Assembly (NCBI RefSeq): GCF_003696305.1
Contig: NZ_RFFK01000001.1
Coordinates: forward strand, 124,001-188,000
Reading direction: 5' to 3'
Source: Pseudomonas sp. AOB-7
Lineage (GTDB): Bacteria; Pseudomonadota; Gammaproteobacteria; Pseudomonadales; Pseudomonadaceae
Length of the DNA: 64,000 nucleotides
Shown: one piece after another, positions 37,105-45,012 of the stretch
Position numbering within the stretch: the stretch's first letter is position 1
How the letters are laid out: every line of letters begins with the position of its first letter
Notes under the pieces: model-generated
Told to the model about the DNA's origin: nothing
Databases searched by the model: none
Seen by the model: the letters and a program-made list of their open reading frames with translations, nothing else
Translations under genes and position numbers: made by a program

Positions 37105-37623
37105 ATGGCACCGAAAAAACGACTGAAAGCCGCAGCTGCTCAACACATCCCGCAGACCCGCGACCAAGTGGTAAGCGACATCAAAGCCATCGGCGACGTG
37201 CAGCGCGAAATCACCCGCCTTGAAACCGAAATGAATGACGAGATCGGAGCTGTCACCGAGCGCTTTGCCGGCCCGGTGGACGAGCTGAAAACGCGCCTTA
37301 CCACCTTGCAGAGTGGCGTGCAGGGCTGGTGCGAGGCGCACCGTGCCGAGCTGACAGATAACAACAAGGTCAAGTTCGCCAACCTAGTAACAGGCGAAGT
37401 GCAATGGCGCTGCCGTCCGCCGAGCGTGACCGTGCGCGGCGCCGAAACCGTGCTGGAGCTGCTCAAGGTCAAGGGGCTGGAGCGCCTGATCCGCACCAAG
37501 GAAGAGGTGAACAAGGAAGCCATCCTCAACGAGCCGGACGCCGTCGCTGGTCTGCCTGGCGTGACCATCAATCGCGATGTCGAGGACTTCGCCATCGTGC
37601 CGTTTGAACAAGCAGTGCAATGA
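37105..37623 (+). CDS. gam: Gam-like host nuclease inhibitor
   Basis: A 172-residue protein matching the Mu Gam family in length (174 in Mu) and layout. A long N-terminal coiled-coil (VVSDIKAIGDVQREITRLETEMNDEIGAVTERFAGPVDELKTRL) is followed by the dimer core with WRCRPPSVTVRGAETVLELLKVKGLERLIRTKEEVNKEAI. Mu Gam binds DNA ends like Ku and protects them from host exonucleases. AGAGAGACC lies before the ATG. Confidence 0.9.
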   Translation: MAPKKRLKAAAAQHIPQTRDQVVSDIKAIGDVQREITRLETEMNDEIGAVTERFAGPVDELKTRLTTLQSGVQGWCEAHRAELTDNNKVKFANLVTGEVQWRCRPPSVTVRGAETVLELLKVKGLERLIRTKEEVNKEAILNEPDAVAGLPGVTINRDVEDFAIVPFEQAVQ

Positions 37624-37634
37624 AGGGGGAGCCC

Positions 37635-37919
37635 ATGAACAAGGTCTACGCAACCTGCACCATCAGCGGCCTGATCCGCCTCACCGAACAGGCGCCCGAC
37701 GAGGGCCAGTTCGCCTTGGCCGTGGGCGAGCTGGAGGTGGTGCGCCGGGTGATCCGCGAAACCGCAGAACCGACCCCGGCGCCTCGCGGCAGCATCGCCA
37801 GCCGAGTGCCAGGCGTGGTCGACGGCGCCGAAGACCGCGCCAACCTCGGCGCCATCGCCCGCTATATCCAGCTGCTGGGCGAGCGCGACGTGCCGGGCTT
37901 TCGAGCACTGGGGGTTTAA
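37635..37919 (+). CDS. Small phage protein
   Basis: A 94-residue protein beginning MNKVYATCTISGLIRLTEQAP. ATG 37635 follows AAGGGGGA. An upstream ATG (37620) overlapping the gam stop is also possible. No family recognised. Confidence 0.65.
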   Translation: MNKVYATCTISGLIRLTEQAPDEGQFALAVGELEVVRRVIRETAEPTPAPRGSIASRVPGVVDGAEDRANLGAIARYIQLLGERDVPGFRALGV

Positions 37920-37921
37920 GC

Positions 37922-38116
37922 ATGAGCAACAAGGTGACCTTCACCCTGGAAGAGCAAGGCGGCGAAGTGTGTTTGACGCTAGACCTGCGCGAATCCACCC
38001 GCAACACCAAGGCCGGCCGTCTCGCCAACGACCTGTACAGCGTGGCAATGCAGCAGGTTTTGCTCGACCGCGTGCCGGCCTGCTACCGGCACCCGCCCTC
38101 CAACACCCTCCATTGA
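37922..38116 (+). CDS. Small phage protein
   Basis: A 64-residue protein (MSNKVTFTLEEQGGEVCLTLDLRE...) two bases after the previous stop. Its composition is ordinary and it fits the operon spacing. No family recognised. A long frame running through it from 37577 is an artefact of reading the upstream genes out of frame. Confidence 0.58.
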   Translation: MSNKVTFTLEEQGGEVCLTLDLRESTRNTKAGRLANDLYSVAMQQVLLDRVPACYRHPPSNTLH

Positions 38117-38187
38117 GCGAAACCGCCCCGGCCTGGCCGGGGATGGTCTGCCGGGCGTGGTGGCCCGGTACTGATGAGCAGCCACAC

Positions 38188-38472
38188 ATGAGCAAGAAGA
38201 AACCGAGAACAGACGCAGTGCGTAAGCAGGACGCCGCCCGCCAGCAGGCCAAGCGCGACCGGGATGCCCAGCACCTGGAGCGTGTCGGCGCCGAGACGAT
38301 GAAGTTGACCACCTACCGGGGCACCCGCGCCGACCTGGCGCTGATGCAGGCGGTGGGCGGCTACGAGGAGCCGGCCGAAGCCATCACGCTGGCCGTGCGT
38401 TACCTGGCTGGCTTGGCGCGCCGTGACCCGGCCGCCTTCCTTGAAGCCATGAACCCGAGGAACCCGGTATGA
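38188..38472 (+). CDS. Small basic phage protein
   Basis: A 94-residue protein with a very basic, helical N-terminus (MSKKKPRTDAVRKQDAARQQAKRDRDAQHLERVG) and a C-terminal part resembling a short repressor or toxin-antitoxin style fold (TLAVRYLAGLARRDP). It overlaps the GemA-type gene by four bases. Possibly nucleic-acid binding; function unknown. Confidence 0.65.
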   Translation: MSKKKPRTDAVRKQDAARQQAKRDRDAQHLERVGAETMKLTTYRGTRADLALMQAVGGYEEPAEAITLAVRYLAGLARRDPAAFLEAMNPRNPV

Positions 38473-38867
38473 GCACAGGCAAGACGAAAATCCAGATCGC
38501 CCGCCGCCAGCTCGGCCTGGACGATGACGCCTATCGCGCCATCCTCAAGCGCACTGTCGGTGCCGAGTCCTCGAAAGACCTGACCCCGCGTCAGGTCGGC
38601 CGCGTCCTGGTCGAGCTGGAGCGCCTGGGCTTCCAACCCAAGGTATCGGCCGGCCGCGCCAAGCCGAAGCCGGCTGCGGAACGGACGAAGCTGGTCGGCA
38701 AGATCGAGGCGCAACTAGCCGAGGCCGGTCGGCCCTGGGAGTACGCCGACAGCCTGGCCAAACGCATGTACCAGGTCGAGCGCCTGGAGTGGTGCGACAG
38801 CAAACAACTGGGCGGCATCATCACCGCGTTGGCCAAGGATGCCGAACGCCACGGGAGGGCTTTGTAA
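38469..38867 (+). CDS. Regulatory protein GemA (Mu gp16, DUF1018)
   Basis: A 132-residue DUF1018/GemA-type protein: KTKIQIARRQLGLDDDAYRAILKRTVGAESSKDLTPRQVGRVLVELERLGF is the family hallmark, followed by LAKRMYQVERLEWCDSKQLGGIITAL. In Mu, GemA alters expression of host genes, including by affecting DNA supercoiling. It is followed directly by the Mor gene with a one-base overlap (TAATG), the same order as in Mu relatives. Confidence 0.88.
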   Translation: MSTGKTKIQIARRQLGLDDDAYRAILKRTVGAESSKDLTPRQVGRVLVELERLGFQPKVSAGRAKPKPAAERTKLVGKIEAQLAEAGRPWEYADSLAKRMYQVERLEWCDSKQLGGIITALAKDAERHGRAL

Positions 38868-39298
38868 TGCAGCTGGAACAGGTACAAGCGCTGCTGCCGC
38901 AGCAAATCCACGAGATTGCCCAGGTCATTGGCCTGCCCGGCGCCCTGCGCTTGGTGCAGGAGCTAGGGGGCACCACCTGGGAGTTTGCCAAGGGGGCCAA
39001 CCGTAACGGCGAGATACGCGTCGCCGCGCTTGCCGATATTTTGGGTGAAGAGCCAGCCCATAAGCTGACGCAGCATATGGGCGGCGAGAAAATCTACATC
39101 CCCCAATGCACCACGGCTTTGCGCCGCCTGCGTGACTTGGAAATTCACCGGCAGTTTGAACAGGCTGTGCGCGAAGGGGTGACAGCAAATACCGTGGTCG
39201 CCGAGCTGGCTAGGGCTTTTAAACTCAGCGACCGGCGTATCTGGCTAATACTTAAGACCTTGCCGGCACATTCAGATAGTCAATTGGGGCTGTTTTGA
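38867..39298 (+). CDS. mor: Mor-family middle-transcription activator
   Basis: A 143-residue Mor/C-family activator, needed to switch on middle or late phage genes. Landmarks are the dimerisation region (AQVIGLPGALRLVQELGGTTWEFAKG), the basic helix-turn-helix at the C-terminus (GVTANTVVAELARAFKLSDRRIWLILK) and the connecting IYIPQCTTALRRLRD. No second family member (Mu C) is visible in the window, so this protein may drive the late genes itself. Confidence 0.9.
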   Translation: MQLEQVQALLPQQIHEIAQVIGLPGALRLVQELGGTTWEFAKGANRNGEIRVAALADILGEEPAHKLTQHMGGEKIYIPQCTTALRRLRDLEIHRQFEQAVREGVTANTVVAELARAFKLSDRRIWLILKTLPAHSDSQLGLF

Positions 39299-39368
39299 TC
39301 GGGCGCATCCGCTGAGGCTCTCTAGGCGATGAATGTGGTAGCGTTTAGCTGTCATAACAGGGAATCAA

Positions 39369-40262
39369 GTGGCTTCCAGCATGGCTCGACAAAAGAATCC
39401 GGCAACGCCCGTTAACCCAAAGCTCGTATTGACCCCAACAGCTATACAGAAAGGCATCATTCGGCTCGATGAGCGCATAGCTGAGCTGGAGTCGTTCAAC
39501 TACAACACCTTAGTGCATGGCCGCTCATCGGAGCTAACTGCTCTCATCGCTGCAATTAAGGACACGTTGGATCGCTGTTTCGGTGAGGACACCTCTGCCT
39601 ACAACCGCCTGAAGGACGCATTCCGCTTAGAACATGTAGAGTATTTTCTCATGTCAGGAATGCCCTCTCCGGATTACAAGCGGATCACGAGAGAGAACGT
39701 TGAAAGGGCTGTAGCACTGCTCAAAGAAGGGCAGCGCATGCTGCGGGAAGACCTCATTGATTGTGAGGAACAAGGGCATTCCTCCGAAAAATCGTCCAGC
39801 ACAGCTGCTGCGCTATCAAAGAAAGTATTCATAGTGCACGGGCGTGAAGAGGGGCCAAGAGAGGCAGTAGCTAGATTCCTTCAGACCATCGGGCTTGAGC
39901 CAATCATTCTTCATGAGCAAGCAAGCAAAGGCCGTACAGTTATTGAGAAAGTTGAAGCGCAGGGAGATGTTTCATTCGCTGTAGTTCTCCTGACTCCCGA
40001 CGATACAGGCTCTCTCAAAGGAGGGGCTCCCGAGCCCCGAGCGCGACAGAATGTTCTACTGGAGCTGGGGTACTTCATCGGCCGCTTGGGCCGCCCGAAC
40101 GTCTGCGCACTGATGAGGGGAAACGTCGAGATTCCGAGCGATTTCGCAGGCTCTGTTTGGGTTGAAATGGATGAGTCAGGAGGCTGGAAGTCAAAGCTGA
40201 GCCTTGAACTCCAAGAGGCAGGCCACGTAATAGACTGGAACCTCGTGATGGGGCGCAAATAA
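39369..40262 (+). CDS. TIR-like nucleotide-binding protein, candidate NAD-hydrolase defence factor
   Basis: A 297-residue protein. Residues ~25-135 are helical. Residues ~152-290 form a TIR-like domain of the type found in predicted nucleotide-binding defence effectors (KKVFIVHGREEGPREAVARFL, VVLLTPDD, RARQNVLLELGYFIGRLGR). The Glu in NVLLELGYF (about 232) is the likely catalytic NADase residue. Base composition is clearly lower in GC than the flanks. It sits between Mor and the lysis block, a typical cargo position. GTG 39369 has AGGGA upstream; ATG 39381 is the alternative. It probably acts against competing phages. Confidence 0.78.
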   Translation: MASSMARQKNPATPVNPKLVLTPTAIQKGIIRLDERIAELESFNYNTLVHGRSSELTALIAAIKDTLDRCFGEDTSAYNRLKDAFRLEHVEYFLMSGMPSPDYKRITRENVERAVALLKEGQRMLREDLIDCEEQGHSSEKSSSTAAALSKKVFIVHGREEGPREAVARFLQTIGLEPIILHEQASKGRTVIEKVEAQGDVSFAVVLLTPDDTGSLKGGAPEPRARQNVLLELGYFIGRLGRPNVCALMRGNVEIPSDFAGSVWVEMDESGGWKSKLSLELQEAGHVIDWNLVMGRK

Positions 40263-40284
40263 CTTCCTGCCCCACTGAAAGCTA

Positions 40285-40332
40285 TCCCCTAATCCGTTAG
40301 CCTCATGCCGCCGACCATGGCGGCATGAACAC
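40285..40332 (+). promoter_or_regulatory. Repeated palindromic leader element, copy 1 (lysis block)
   Basis: Bases 40301-40332 are identical to 52679-52710. Arms ATGCCGCC (40305-40312) and GGCGGCAT (40319-40326) flank GACCAT. The right arm contains the first two bases of the start codon of the gene at 40325. Upstream TCCCCTAATCC is also shared with copy 2. Position corresponds to the Mu lysis late promoter. A regulator site, a 5' RNA hairpin or both are possible. Confidence 0.65.
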
Positions 40333-40660
40333 TCTAGACCCAAGCACCCTCACCAGCCCCCGCGCCTATGCTGCCGCCGTACTGGCCGAGGCGTCGCTTG
40401 ATCGCCGCCAGTGGCTGATGGAGCGCTGCCCGGCCGAATGGCGCGCCCAGGTAGAGGAACACGTCAAAAGCGCCTTTCCGAAAGTCGCCGCCTACCGCCG
40501 CCATAAGGCCGGCCGGGAAGAACAGGCGCGCGAGAAGCCGCCGGCCGCACAGCGCCGCGATGCCACTCCCAAGCCCCGCCACGTAACCCGCTCGGCTCCC
40601 GAGGTTGGCAATGCGGCTATCGCCAAGCTGCGCGCCGCCATCGGCAAGGGGGCTGCATGA
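40325..40660 (+). CDS. Phage protein at the head of the lysis block
   Basis: A 111-residue protein (MNTLDPSTLTSPRAYAAAVLAEASLDRRQWLMERCPAEW...), basic and Ala/Arg-rich in its second half. Its ATG lies inside the repeated palindrome described at 40285-40332. It overlaps the lysozyme gene start by four bases. Similar unknown proteins precede the endolysin in B3-like phages; no domain recognised. Confidence 0.7.
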   Translation: MNTLDPSTLTSPRAYAAAVLAEASLDRRQWLMERCPAEWRAQVEEHVKSAFPKVAAYRRHKAGREEQAREKPPAAQRRDATPKPRHVTRSAPEVGNAAIAKLRAAIGKGAA

Positions 40661-41115
40661 GCCTGAAAGCCCGCGTAATCGCTGGCGCCCTAGCCATCGC
40701 GCTGCCGTTGGTGGGCTACTACGAAGGCCGCAGCCTGGTCGCCTACCTCGACCCGGTAGGCATTCCGACCATCTGCGACGGCATTACTCAGGACGTGCAG
40801 CTAGGCCAGACCAAGACCGACGCCGAGTGCGATGCCCTGTTGGCCGCCGAGCTGGGGCAGGCAATTAGCACCGTTGACCGCCTGGCTAAACAGCCTCAAC
40901 CCGACACCCGCCGCGCCGCGTTGGGTTCGTTCGTCTACAACGTCGGCGCCGGAGCTTTCGAGCGCTCGACGCTGCTGCGCAAGCTCAACGGCGGCGACGT
41001 GGCCGGTGCCTGCGCCGAGTTGAGCCGCTGGGTGTACGCGAAGGGCCGTCAACTCGCCGGCCTGGTCAAGCGTCGCGCCGCCGAGCGGGAATTGTGCGAG
41101 GTGGGCCTGCAATGA
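40657..41115 (+). CDS. SAR endolysin, GH24 lysozyme
   Basis: A 152-residue lysozyme cleaving peptidoglycan at the end of the phage cycle. The N-terminal VIAGALAIALPLVGYYEG is a weakly hydrophobic signal-anchor-release segment, so no separate holin is strictly needed for export. The catalytic triad pattern of GH24 is visible: Glu in YYEGRSL, Asp in AYLDPVG and Thr in IPTICDG. It overlaps the Rz-type gene by four bases. Confidence 0.9.
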   Translation: MSLKARVIAGALAIALPLVGYYEGRSLVAYLDPVGIPTICDGITQDVQLGQTKTDAECDALLAAELGQAISTVDRLAKQPQPDTRRAALGSFVYNVGAGAFERSTLLRKLNGGDVAGACAELSRWVYAKGRQLAGLVKRRAAERELCEVGLQ

Positions 41116-41747
41116 AGTGGCTCAGCCTCCTGCGCCCACTGCTACCTATGGCCCTCCTGGTGGGCGCACTGGCGGCCATTTACCTGCTGATAGATCAGCT
41201 GGAACAGGCGGCCTATCAGGCCGGCCACAGCGCGGCAAAGGCCACGGGCGACCTTGCCTTGGCCGAGCTTAGGAGCGAGCACCAGGAACAGGAACTGGCC
41301 CGCGCCATCGCCGCCGAGGCGAGTGCCAAAGCCGCCGCAAAACGCCTGCAGGACGAACAGGGCCGCAACGACAAGCTGGCCGCCGACCTGGCCGAGCAAC
41401 AGCGCCAACACCGCCAAACCACCGACCGCCTCACTGGGGAGATAGCCCGTGTCAACGACCTCTATCGGGAGGCGCTCGTCGCGCCGCCTAAGCCTCTGCC
41501 TGCTTGCGTGTTCACTGCTGGCTGGGTGCGCGTTTATGACGAAGCAACCGGCGCCCGAGCCGCAGTGCCCGCGCCCGCCGATTCCGGCCGAGCTGCTGCG
41601 CAAGTCGAAGCCGGTCGAGCCGCTGAGCAACTCGATTCAGGCCTCAGCCAGAGTGCTGTCCTGGCCCACCACGTCCGCTACGCCGAGCAGTGCCGCAGCA
41701 CAGCGACGCAGCTGGATGCTCTGATCGACGCCGTAGGAGGCCACTGA
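41112..41747 (+). CDS. i-spanin (Rz-like) inner-membrane lysis protein
   Basis: A 211-residue protein with an N-terminal membrane anchor (LLPMALLVGALAAIYLLI) and a long Ala/Glu/Gln-rich coiled-coil through residues ~35-115. This is the layout of an Rz i-spanin that reaches across the periplasm to fuse inner and outer membranes. The C-terminal part carries a second gene in another frame. No strong sequence family is claimed; the topology and the embedded Rz1 decide the call. Confidence 0.82.
   Translation: MKWLSLLRPLLPMALLVGALAAIYLLIDQLEQAAYQAGHSAAKATGDLALAELRSEHQEQELARAIAAEASAKAAAKRLQDEQGRNDKLAADLAEQQRQHRQTTDRLTGEIARVNDLYREALVAPPKPLPACVFTAGWVRVYDEATGARAAVPAPADSGRAAAQVEAGRAAEQLDSGLSQSAVLAHHVRYAEQCRSTATQLDALIDAVGGH
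41449..41724 (+). CDS. o-spanin (Rz1-like) lipoprotein embedded in the Rz gene
   Basis: A 91-residue protein in the +1 frame entirely inside the i-spanin gene. It has a signal peptide with lipobox (LSLCLLACSLLAGC) and a Pro-rich mature part (KQPAPEPQCPRPPIPAELL). This is the Rz1 pattern: an outer-membrane lipoprotein partner of Rz. GTG 41449 follows GGGGAG. Embedded Rz/Rz1 is a known arrangement in lambda-type and other phages. Confidence 0.82.
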   Translation: MSTTSIGRRSSRRLSLCLLACSLLAGCAFMTKQPAPEPQCPRPPIPAELLRKSKPVEPLSNSIQASARVLSWPTTSATPSSAAAQRRSWML

Positions 41748-42064
41748 TGCAAATGGACTTTACCCAGGCCGTGGGCTGGGCCATCTCACTACTGGGCATC
41801 TTCACCACCTTGGTGTTCGGCCTGGTCAAGCTGCTGCTGGGCCAGCTGGAGAAACGCCTAGGTGAGCGTTTCGCCTCCCAGGACAAAGAGATCGCCAAGC
41901 TGGCCGAACTGGAGCGGGACTTCCTGCGCTTCCAGGCCGAGCTGCCCCTGCAGTACGTCCACCGCAGCGACTACGTGCGCAATCAAACCGTTATCGAAGC
42001 CAAGCTGGACGGGCTGCGGGACAAGCTAGAAGTCGTCCAGATGAAAGGAGCCAAACATGATTGA
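41747..42064 (+). CDS. DUF2730-type membrane coiled-coil protein (Mu gp25-like)
   Basis: A 105-residue protein with one membrane span (AVGWAISLLGIFTTLVFGLVKLLL) and a coiled-coil. It resembles the DUF2730 family, which occupies the gp25 position before gp26 and gp27 in Mu-like phages. Its role is unknown. One-base overlap with the upstream stop and eight with the next gene. Confidence 0.8.
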   Translation: MQMDFTQAVGWAISLLGIFTTLVFGLVKLLLGQLEKRLGERFASQDKEIAKLAELERDFLRFQAELPLQYVHRSDYVRNQTVIEAKLDGLRDKLEVVQMKGAKHD

Positions 42065-42359
42065 TGCCGCCAAGATTCGCCGCGAGTCGATGCGCTGGTA
42101 CATCCTGCTCACCCTCAACAACGCGCGCCCGGTCGATCCGCACGAGACGCTGGTTGTGTCGACTATCCAGGCGATCTACACCGACGCCAGCCAGCATGAG
42201 GTGCGCCGCGAGCTGGACTACCTGGCCGACCGCAGCCTAGTTACGCTGGACAAGCGCCCGGACGGTGTATGGGTGTGCGGCCTGACCCACTACGGCGTCG
42301 ATATTGCCGAGTACACCATCCCTTGCAATCCGGGCATCGCTCGCCCGGTACGGGGCTAA
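42057..42359 (+). CDS. Mu gp26-like winged-helix protein
   Basis: A 100-residue protein with a winged-helix pattern (MRWYILLTLNNARPVDPHETLVVSTIQAIYTDASQHEVRRELDYLADRSLVTLDKRPDGVWVCGLTHYG). It holds the gp26 position of Mu. Possibly a DNA-binding packaging accessory; function unproven. Confidence 0.8.
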   Translation: MIDAAKIRRESMRWYILLTLNNARPVDPHETLVVSTIQAIYTDASQHEVRRELDYLADRSLVTLDKRPDGVWVCGLTHYGVDIAEYTIPCNPGIARPVRG

Positions 42360-42362
42360 GCC

Positions 42363-42875
42363 ATGCCGCCGCGTAGCAAGGTTGGCCAACTGCCGCCCGA
42401 AGTAAAATCCTGGCTGGATCAGGCATTGGTCGAGAACAACTTCTCCGGCTACGAGCTGCTGTCGGCCGAACTGACCGAGCGTGGCTACAGAATCGGCAAG
42501 TCAGCACTGCACGCCTACGGCCAGGACTTCGAGGGGCGCCTATCCGCGCTCAAGATGGCCAGCGAGCAGGCCAAGGCCGTGGTGGCCGCCGCGCCCGACG
42601 AGGAAGGCGCGGTAAATGAGGCACTCATGCGCCTGGTACAGGAGCACCTGTTCAAGCTGCTGCTGGCCGACGACGGCAAGTTCGACCTGCCCAAGGTAGC
42701 CAAGGCCGTGGCCGAGCTGGGCCGGGCCTCGGTTGTGCAGAAGAAGTGGCAGAGCGAGGTGCGCTCCAAGGCCGAGGCTGCGGCCGCGCAGGTCGAGAAG
42801 ATCGCCCGCAGGGGCGGCCTCAATGCCGACACCGTGGCCGAGATTCGCCGGGAAATCCTGGGGGTGGCGGCATGA
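42363..42875 (+). CDS. Small terminase-like protein (Mu gp27, DUF3486)
   Basis: A 170-residue DUF3486 protein starting MPPRSKVGQLPPEVKSWLDQALVENNFSGYELLSAELTERGY, the diagnostic N-terminus of this family. A helical C-terminal region follows. It occupies the gp27 slot and is thought to act as the small terminase subunit that recognises the phage end for packaging. Confidence 0.88.
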   Translation: MPPRSKVGQLPPEVKSWLDQALVENNFSGYELLSAELTERGYRIGKSALHAYGQDFEGRLSALKMASEQAKAVVAAAPDEEGAVNEALMRLVQEHLFKLLLADDGKFDLPKVAKAVAELGRASVVQKKWQSEVRSKAEAAAAQVEKIARRGGLNADTVAEIRREILGVAA

Positions 42876-42880
42876 CGAGC

Positions 42881-43366
42881 CTAATAAACGTAGGGATTGG
42901 GCGCAGCCACATAAGGGGCGTCGGGGCGTTTACGAATCGTCGCTCTACAGCTAGGGCACTTAAGGTGCGAAACGTCGCTATCGGTGTACTCATGAAGGGT
43001 GATTTGTTTTCCATTGTGCTCATGGCAGTGGCTACAGATGAAAAACAACGCGCCTTCGCCTCGGTGTTCCTCTTTGAGCTGGTAAGCAAAGTCACCCGAT
43101 GGAAACTGGTGCCTTTCATACTTCTCGTTTTGCCTGTTCGCCTCCTGGAGCTCGCGAAGCGCCTGTTTGGCGGCTTGCAGTTCTTCAAGCAGTTCCATTT
43201 GCTCCGTCTGACCCTGCAACAATTGCTGTTGCAATCCAGCGAGAACGCCGTTCAGTTCAAAAACCCGCTCTTGCACCATGCCTTCATCACGCAGGGTAAC
43301 CATCGCCTTGGTGATTCCAAACGCGGCCTTTGTGCTCTCTACAGCACCAGCAACCCAATCCAGCAT
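42881..43366 (-). CDS. Reverse-strand moron: coiled-coil zinc-ribbon protein
   Basis: A 161-residue protein facing against the structural operon. An N-terminal ~95 residues contain a long coiled-coil (VFELNGVLAGLQQQLLQGQTEQMELLEELQAAKQALRELQEANRQNEKYERH). The C-terminal part carries CSHCHEH ... CPSC, a zinc ribbon. ATG 43366 follows GGAG; an ATG at 43387 would add seven residues. Base composition is lower in GC than gp27 and gp28. Expressed opposite to late genes, it could be made in the lysogen. Function unknown. Confidence 0.72.
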   Translation of the reverse strand: MLDWVAGAVESTKAAFGITKAMVTLRDEGMVQERVFELNGVLAGLQQQLLQGQTEQMELLEELQAAKQALRELQEANRQNEKYERHQFPSGDFAYQLKEEHRGEGALFFICSHCHEHNGKQITLHEYTDSDVSHLKCPSCRATIRKRPDAPYVAAPNPYVY

Positions 43367-43425
43367 ATTCCTACTCCGGCAATCCATGGTTGTGAGCAGA
43401 AGGCTAGCACCGTGAAGGGGGCTAT

Positions 43426-45012
43426 ATGAAGCTAGCCCCCCAGCAAATCCATGAGCCCCAGCTCTCGCCCCTGGCCGACATTATCTCGGTCGGTCAGGTC
43501 GTCAACGTGCCCGAGGTGTTCCTCGGCTACCAGCAGCGCTGGGTCGGTATCCGCGCCCCGCTCAAGGTCGGCGAGAAAAGCCGTCGTATCGGCCTGACAT
43601 GGGCCGAGGCCGCTGACAACGTACTGGTGGCGGCCAGCTCCACCCAGGCTGGGGGCATGAACGTCTATTACCTGGGCTACAACCAGGGCATGACCGTCGA
43701 GTACATCCAGGCCTGCGCCATGTGGGCGCGGGCGTTCAACTACGCAGCGGGCGAGATCGAGGAAGGCATCTGGCACGACCAGGATGTCGACAAGCACATC
43801 AAGACCTACACCATCACCTTCCCCTCGGGCTATCGCATCGTTGCCCTGACCAGCCGGCCGTCCAACCTGCGTGGCCGCCAGGGCGTGGTGGTGATCGACG
43901 AGGCCGCGTTCCACTCCGACCTGGCCGAGCTGCTCAAGGCGGCGCTGGCGCTGCTGATCTGGGGCGGCGAGGTGCATGTGATCAGCACCCACAACGGCAC
44001 CGACAACCCGTTCAACGAACTGATCGAGGAGATACGGGCCGGCAAGCGCAAGGGCAAGCTGTTCCGCTGCACCTTCAAGGAAGCCGTGGCCGACGGCCTG
44101 TACCGGCGCGTGTGCCTGCGCAAAGGCATCGCCTGGGACGAGACCGAGGAACAGGAGTGGGTGCAGGACGTTTACGACTACTATAGCGACGCCGCCGAGG
44201 AAGAGCTGGACTGCGTGCCCAGCCAAGGCGGCGGCACCTACCTCAGCCTGGCGCTGCTGGAGCAGCGTAGCCGGGCCGGCGTGCCGGTACTGCGCCTGGC
44301 CTACCCGGTGGGTTATGAGGTTATTGCCGAGCCGCTGCGCCTGGCCGACAGCCTGGGCTGGTGCGAGCGCGAGTTGGCGCCGCTTTTGGCACAACTGCCG
44401 GCTGGTGCCTGGAGCTTCTACGGCATGGACTTCGCGCGTAGCGGCGACCTGTCGGTAATTGTGCCGCTGCTGCAGGAGCAGGACAGCCGCAAGCGGCCGC
44501 CCTTCCTGGTCGAGCTACGTAACGTGCCCTTCAAGCAACAGGAACAGATCCTGTTCTACCTGGTAGACCGCCTGCCCAACTTCATGGCCGGCGCCAACGA
44601 TGCGCGCGGCAACGGCCAGGCGCTGGCCGAGGCGGCGGCGGTGAAGTACGGCCACAACCGGATTAGCCAGGTGATGCTTACCGAGGGCTGGTATCGCGAC
44701 AACATGCCCGGCTTCAAGGCCGACCTCGAGGACGGCACCCTCTACGACCTGCCGGCCGACCGCGACGTGATCGCCGACCTGCGCGCCTTCCGCATGGTCA
44801 AGGGCGTGGCCCGCATACCCGAGACCCGCACCAGCGAGAAAGGCGGCGCCAAGCGCCACGGCGACGCCGGCATTGCCGCCGTATTGGCCCGCTTCGCCAG
44901 CCGCATGGAAATCGAGCAGTACGGCTATGAAGCTGTGCGGCCGAGCAACAACGATTCTTTCGATGAAGACGACACGTTTCGCAGTGGGCGCAACGTGGGA
45001 GGTGTGTGGTAA
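43426..45012 (+). CDS. Large terminase (Mu gp28-like)
   Basis: A 528-residue packaging ATPase/nuclease. The ATPase region has the lysine-bearing EKSRRIGLTWAEA (about residues 51-63) as a deviant Walker A and GVVVIDEAAF (about 150-159) as Walker B. The nuclease part contains YGMDFARSGDLSVI and GNGQALAEAA. It drives headful packaging of phage DNA with attached host DNA. It ends in a TAATG overlap with the portal gene. Confidence 0.92.
   Translation: MKLAPQQIHEPQLSPLADIISVGQVVNVPEVFLGYQQRWVGIRAPLKVGEKSRRIGLTWAEAADNVLVAASSTQAGGMNVYYLGYNQGMTVEYIQACAMWARAFNYAAGEIEEGIWHDQDVDKHIKTYTITFPSGYRIVALTSRPSNLRGRQGVVVIDEAAFHSDLAELLKAALALLIWGGEVHVISTHNGTDNPFNELIEEIRAGKRKGKLFRCTFKEAVADGLYRRVCLRKGIAWDETEEQEWVQDVYDYYSDAAEEELDCVPSQGGGTYLSLALLEQRSRAGVPVLRLAYPVGYEVIAEPLRLADSLGWCERELAPLLAQLPAGAWSFYGMDFARSGDLSVIVPLLQEQDSRKRPPFLVELRNVPFKQQEQILFYLVDRLPNFMAGANDARGNGQALAEAAAVKYGHNRISQVMLTEGWYRDNMPGFKADLEDGTLYDLPADRDVIADLRAFRMVKGVARIPETRTSEKGGAKRHGDAGIAAVLARFASRMEIEQYGYEAVRPSNNDSFDEDDTFRSGRNVGGVW

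Noticed and set aside
42746-43429. 227-codon plus-strand frame opposite the zinc-ribbon moron
   Set aside because: It starts inside gp27 in the wrong frame; the minus-strand frame has a ribosome site, a coiled-coil and a CxxC...CxxC ribbon.
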